In this document: in pieces, positions 4,711-5,482 of the stretch
How the letters are laid out: every line of letters begins with the position of its first letter
How positions within the stretch are numbered: position 1 is the first letter of the stretch
Assembly (NCBI GenBank): GCA_027038235.1
Contig: JALVXV010000316.1
Location: forward strand, 1 to 5,482
Reading direction: 5' to 3'
Length of the DNA stretch: 5,482 bases
DNA from: Campylobacterales bacterium
Lineage (GTDB): Bacteria > Campylobacterota > Campylobacteria > Campylobacterales > JALSKU01
Program-made: the position numbers and the translations under genes
The notes under the pieces: generated by a model
Told to the model about the DNA's origin: nothing
What the model saw: the letters and a program-made list of their open reading frames with translations, nothing else
Database searches by the model: none

Positions 4711-5482
4711 TAAGTGCTTGTTCTAAATCTTTTATCAAATCCTCACTATCTTCAAGACCAATACTAAGCCTTATAAGAGATGGTGATATTCCTGCACTTT
4801 TTAACTCTTTGGATGATAGTTGTTGGTGAGTTGTACTTGCAGGGTGAGTTATAATGGATTTGCTATCTCCTATATTGACCACGATAGAAAATATCTTTGT
4901 GCTATTTAAAACCCTCTTTGCCATATTATAATCTTCCACTTCAAAACTCAAAAGTCCACTACTAAGTCCATCTTTAAAATATCTTTTAGCTTTTTCATAT
5001 CCCTCATCATCCTCAAGTCCAGGATAAGAGACCTTTTTTACCTTTGGATGGGTCTTTAAAAATTGTGCTACTTTTAGAGCATTTTTTGAGTGCTTTTCCA
5101 TCCTTATACCCAAAGTCTCAAGCCCTTGCAATAAAAGCCAAGAGTTAAATGGACTAGCAGCCGCTCCTGTATCTCTTATGATAGCAAGTCTAACTCTTAG
5201 AGTAAATGGAGGAAGTCCTGTTTTTGTATAGATAAGTCCATGATAGCTCTCATCTGGCTCATTAAAATGATAATATCTTGAGTTGTCTATCAATAACTCA
5301 TTTAAATTTTCTCTCTCTACTATGATACCTCCTAGGGCTGTTCCTTGACCGGTAGTATATTTGCTAGTGCTATGTACTACTACATCTACTCCCCATTTAA
5401 TAGGGTTAAAAAGTGCTGCACTAGCTACAGTATTATCGCAAATTGTTAAAACCCTATTTTTTTTAGCAATCTTTACTATCTC
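4700..5482 (-). CDS. metY: O-acetylhomoserine sulfhydrylase, C-terminal 260 residues (5' end outside window)
   Basis: The frame is open from the right edge (5482) to a TAG at 4700-4702, giving the last 260 residues of a Cys/Met-metabolism PLP enzyme of about 420-430 residues. Fragment residue Asp16 in CDNTVA contacts the PLP ring nitrogen, and Lys41 in HSTSKY (5360-5362) forms the PLP Schiff base. The block NIGDSKSIITHPASTTHQ (203-220) and the ending LIRLSIGLEDSEDLIKDLEQAL (with carboxylate-binding Arg238) are signatures of the MetY/OAH sulfhydrylase group, as opposed to MetB or MetC. The enzyme makes homocysteine from O-acetylhomoserine and sulfide. A TTG at 5293 is only an internal codon, since the PLP lysine lies upstream of it. 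The last codons run into heptamer array B. It precedes cysK by 127 bp on the same strand. Use of another sulfur donor, such as a protein thiocarboxylate reported for Wolinella MetY as I recall, is possible. Confidence 0.92.
   Translation of the reverse strand, partial: EIVKIAKKNRVLTICDNTVASAALFNPIKWGVDVVVHSTSKYTTGQGTALGGIIVERENLNELLIDNSRYYHFNEPDESYHGLIYTKTGLPPFTLRVRLAIIRDTGAAASPFNSWLLLQGLETLGIRMEKHSKNALKVAQFLKTHPKVKKVSYPGLEDDEGYEKAKRYFKDGLSSGLLSFEVEDYNMAKRVLNSTKIFSIVVNIGDSKSIITHPASTTHQQLSSKELKSAGISPSLIRLSIGLEDSEDLIKDLEQALKGA

Noticed and set aside
4700..5293. A complete short PLP-enzyme gene starting at TTG 5293
   Set aside because: The open frame continues upstream to the window edge and contains the essential PLP lysine and Asp; 5293 is an internal leucine codon.

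Overview
The window is AT-rich, gene-dense bacterial DNA in which all eight recognisable genes lie on the minus strand. The block plsY - folB - CosR-type response regulator - 2[4Fe-4S] ferredoxin - Ppx/GppA phosphatase matches, from memory, the Cj0357c-Cj0353c order of Campylobacter jejuni; ferredoxin-Ppx/GppA is also adjacent in Helicobacter pylori. Together with the very CosR-like DNA-binding domain, this places the sequence in Campylobacterota (Epsilonproteobacteria). A full histidine kinase beside CosR and a metY-cysK pair suggest a free-living or environmental member rather than Campylobacter or Helicobacter themselves. That last step is inference.

Layout in transcription order, right to left: a 5'-truncated metY (4700-5482); a 127-bp intergenic stretch built of 7-bp repeats around a hairpin (about 4573-4710); cysK (3649-4572); plsY (2965-3591) overlapping folB (2636-2968) by 4 bp; a short promoter region with an extended -10 and four TTAAA motifs spaced exactly 11 bp apart; cosR (1887-2558) overlapping a sensor histidine kinase (595-1908) by 22 bp; a 79-bp gap with a possible promoter; ferredoxin (258-509); and, after 3 bp, the N-terminal third or less of a Ppx/GppA phosphatase (1-254) that runs off the left edge.

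Functionally, metY and cysK both fix sulfide into amino acids (homocysteine and cysteine). plsY starts phospholipid synthesis and folB serves folate synthesis. cosR and the kinase look like a complete two-component system built on a regulator known as an orphan in Campylobacter and Helicobacter. Ferredoxin and Ppx/GppA link electron transfer and (p)ppGpp/polyphosphate metabolism only by position.

The most interesting points are the CosR homologue that keeps both its phospho-acceptor Asp and Cys218 and has a cognate-looking kinase, the 11-bp phased repeats at its promoter, the heptamer arrays filling the metY-cysK gap, and a slippery A7 run at the regulator/kinase junction. I found no RNA genes, CRISPR arrays or transposase genes.
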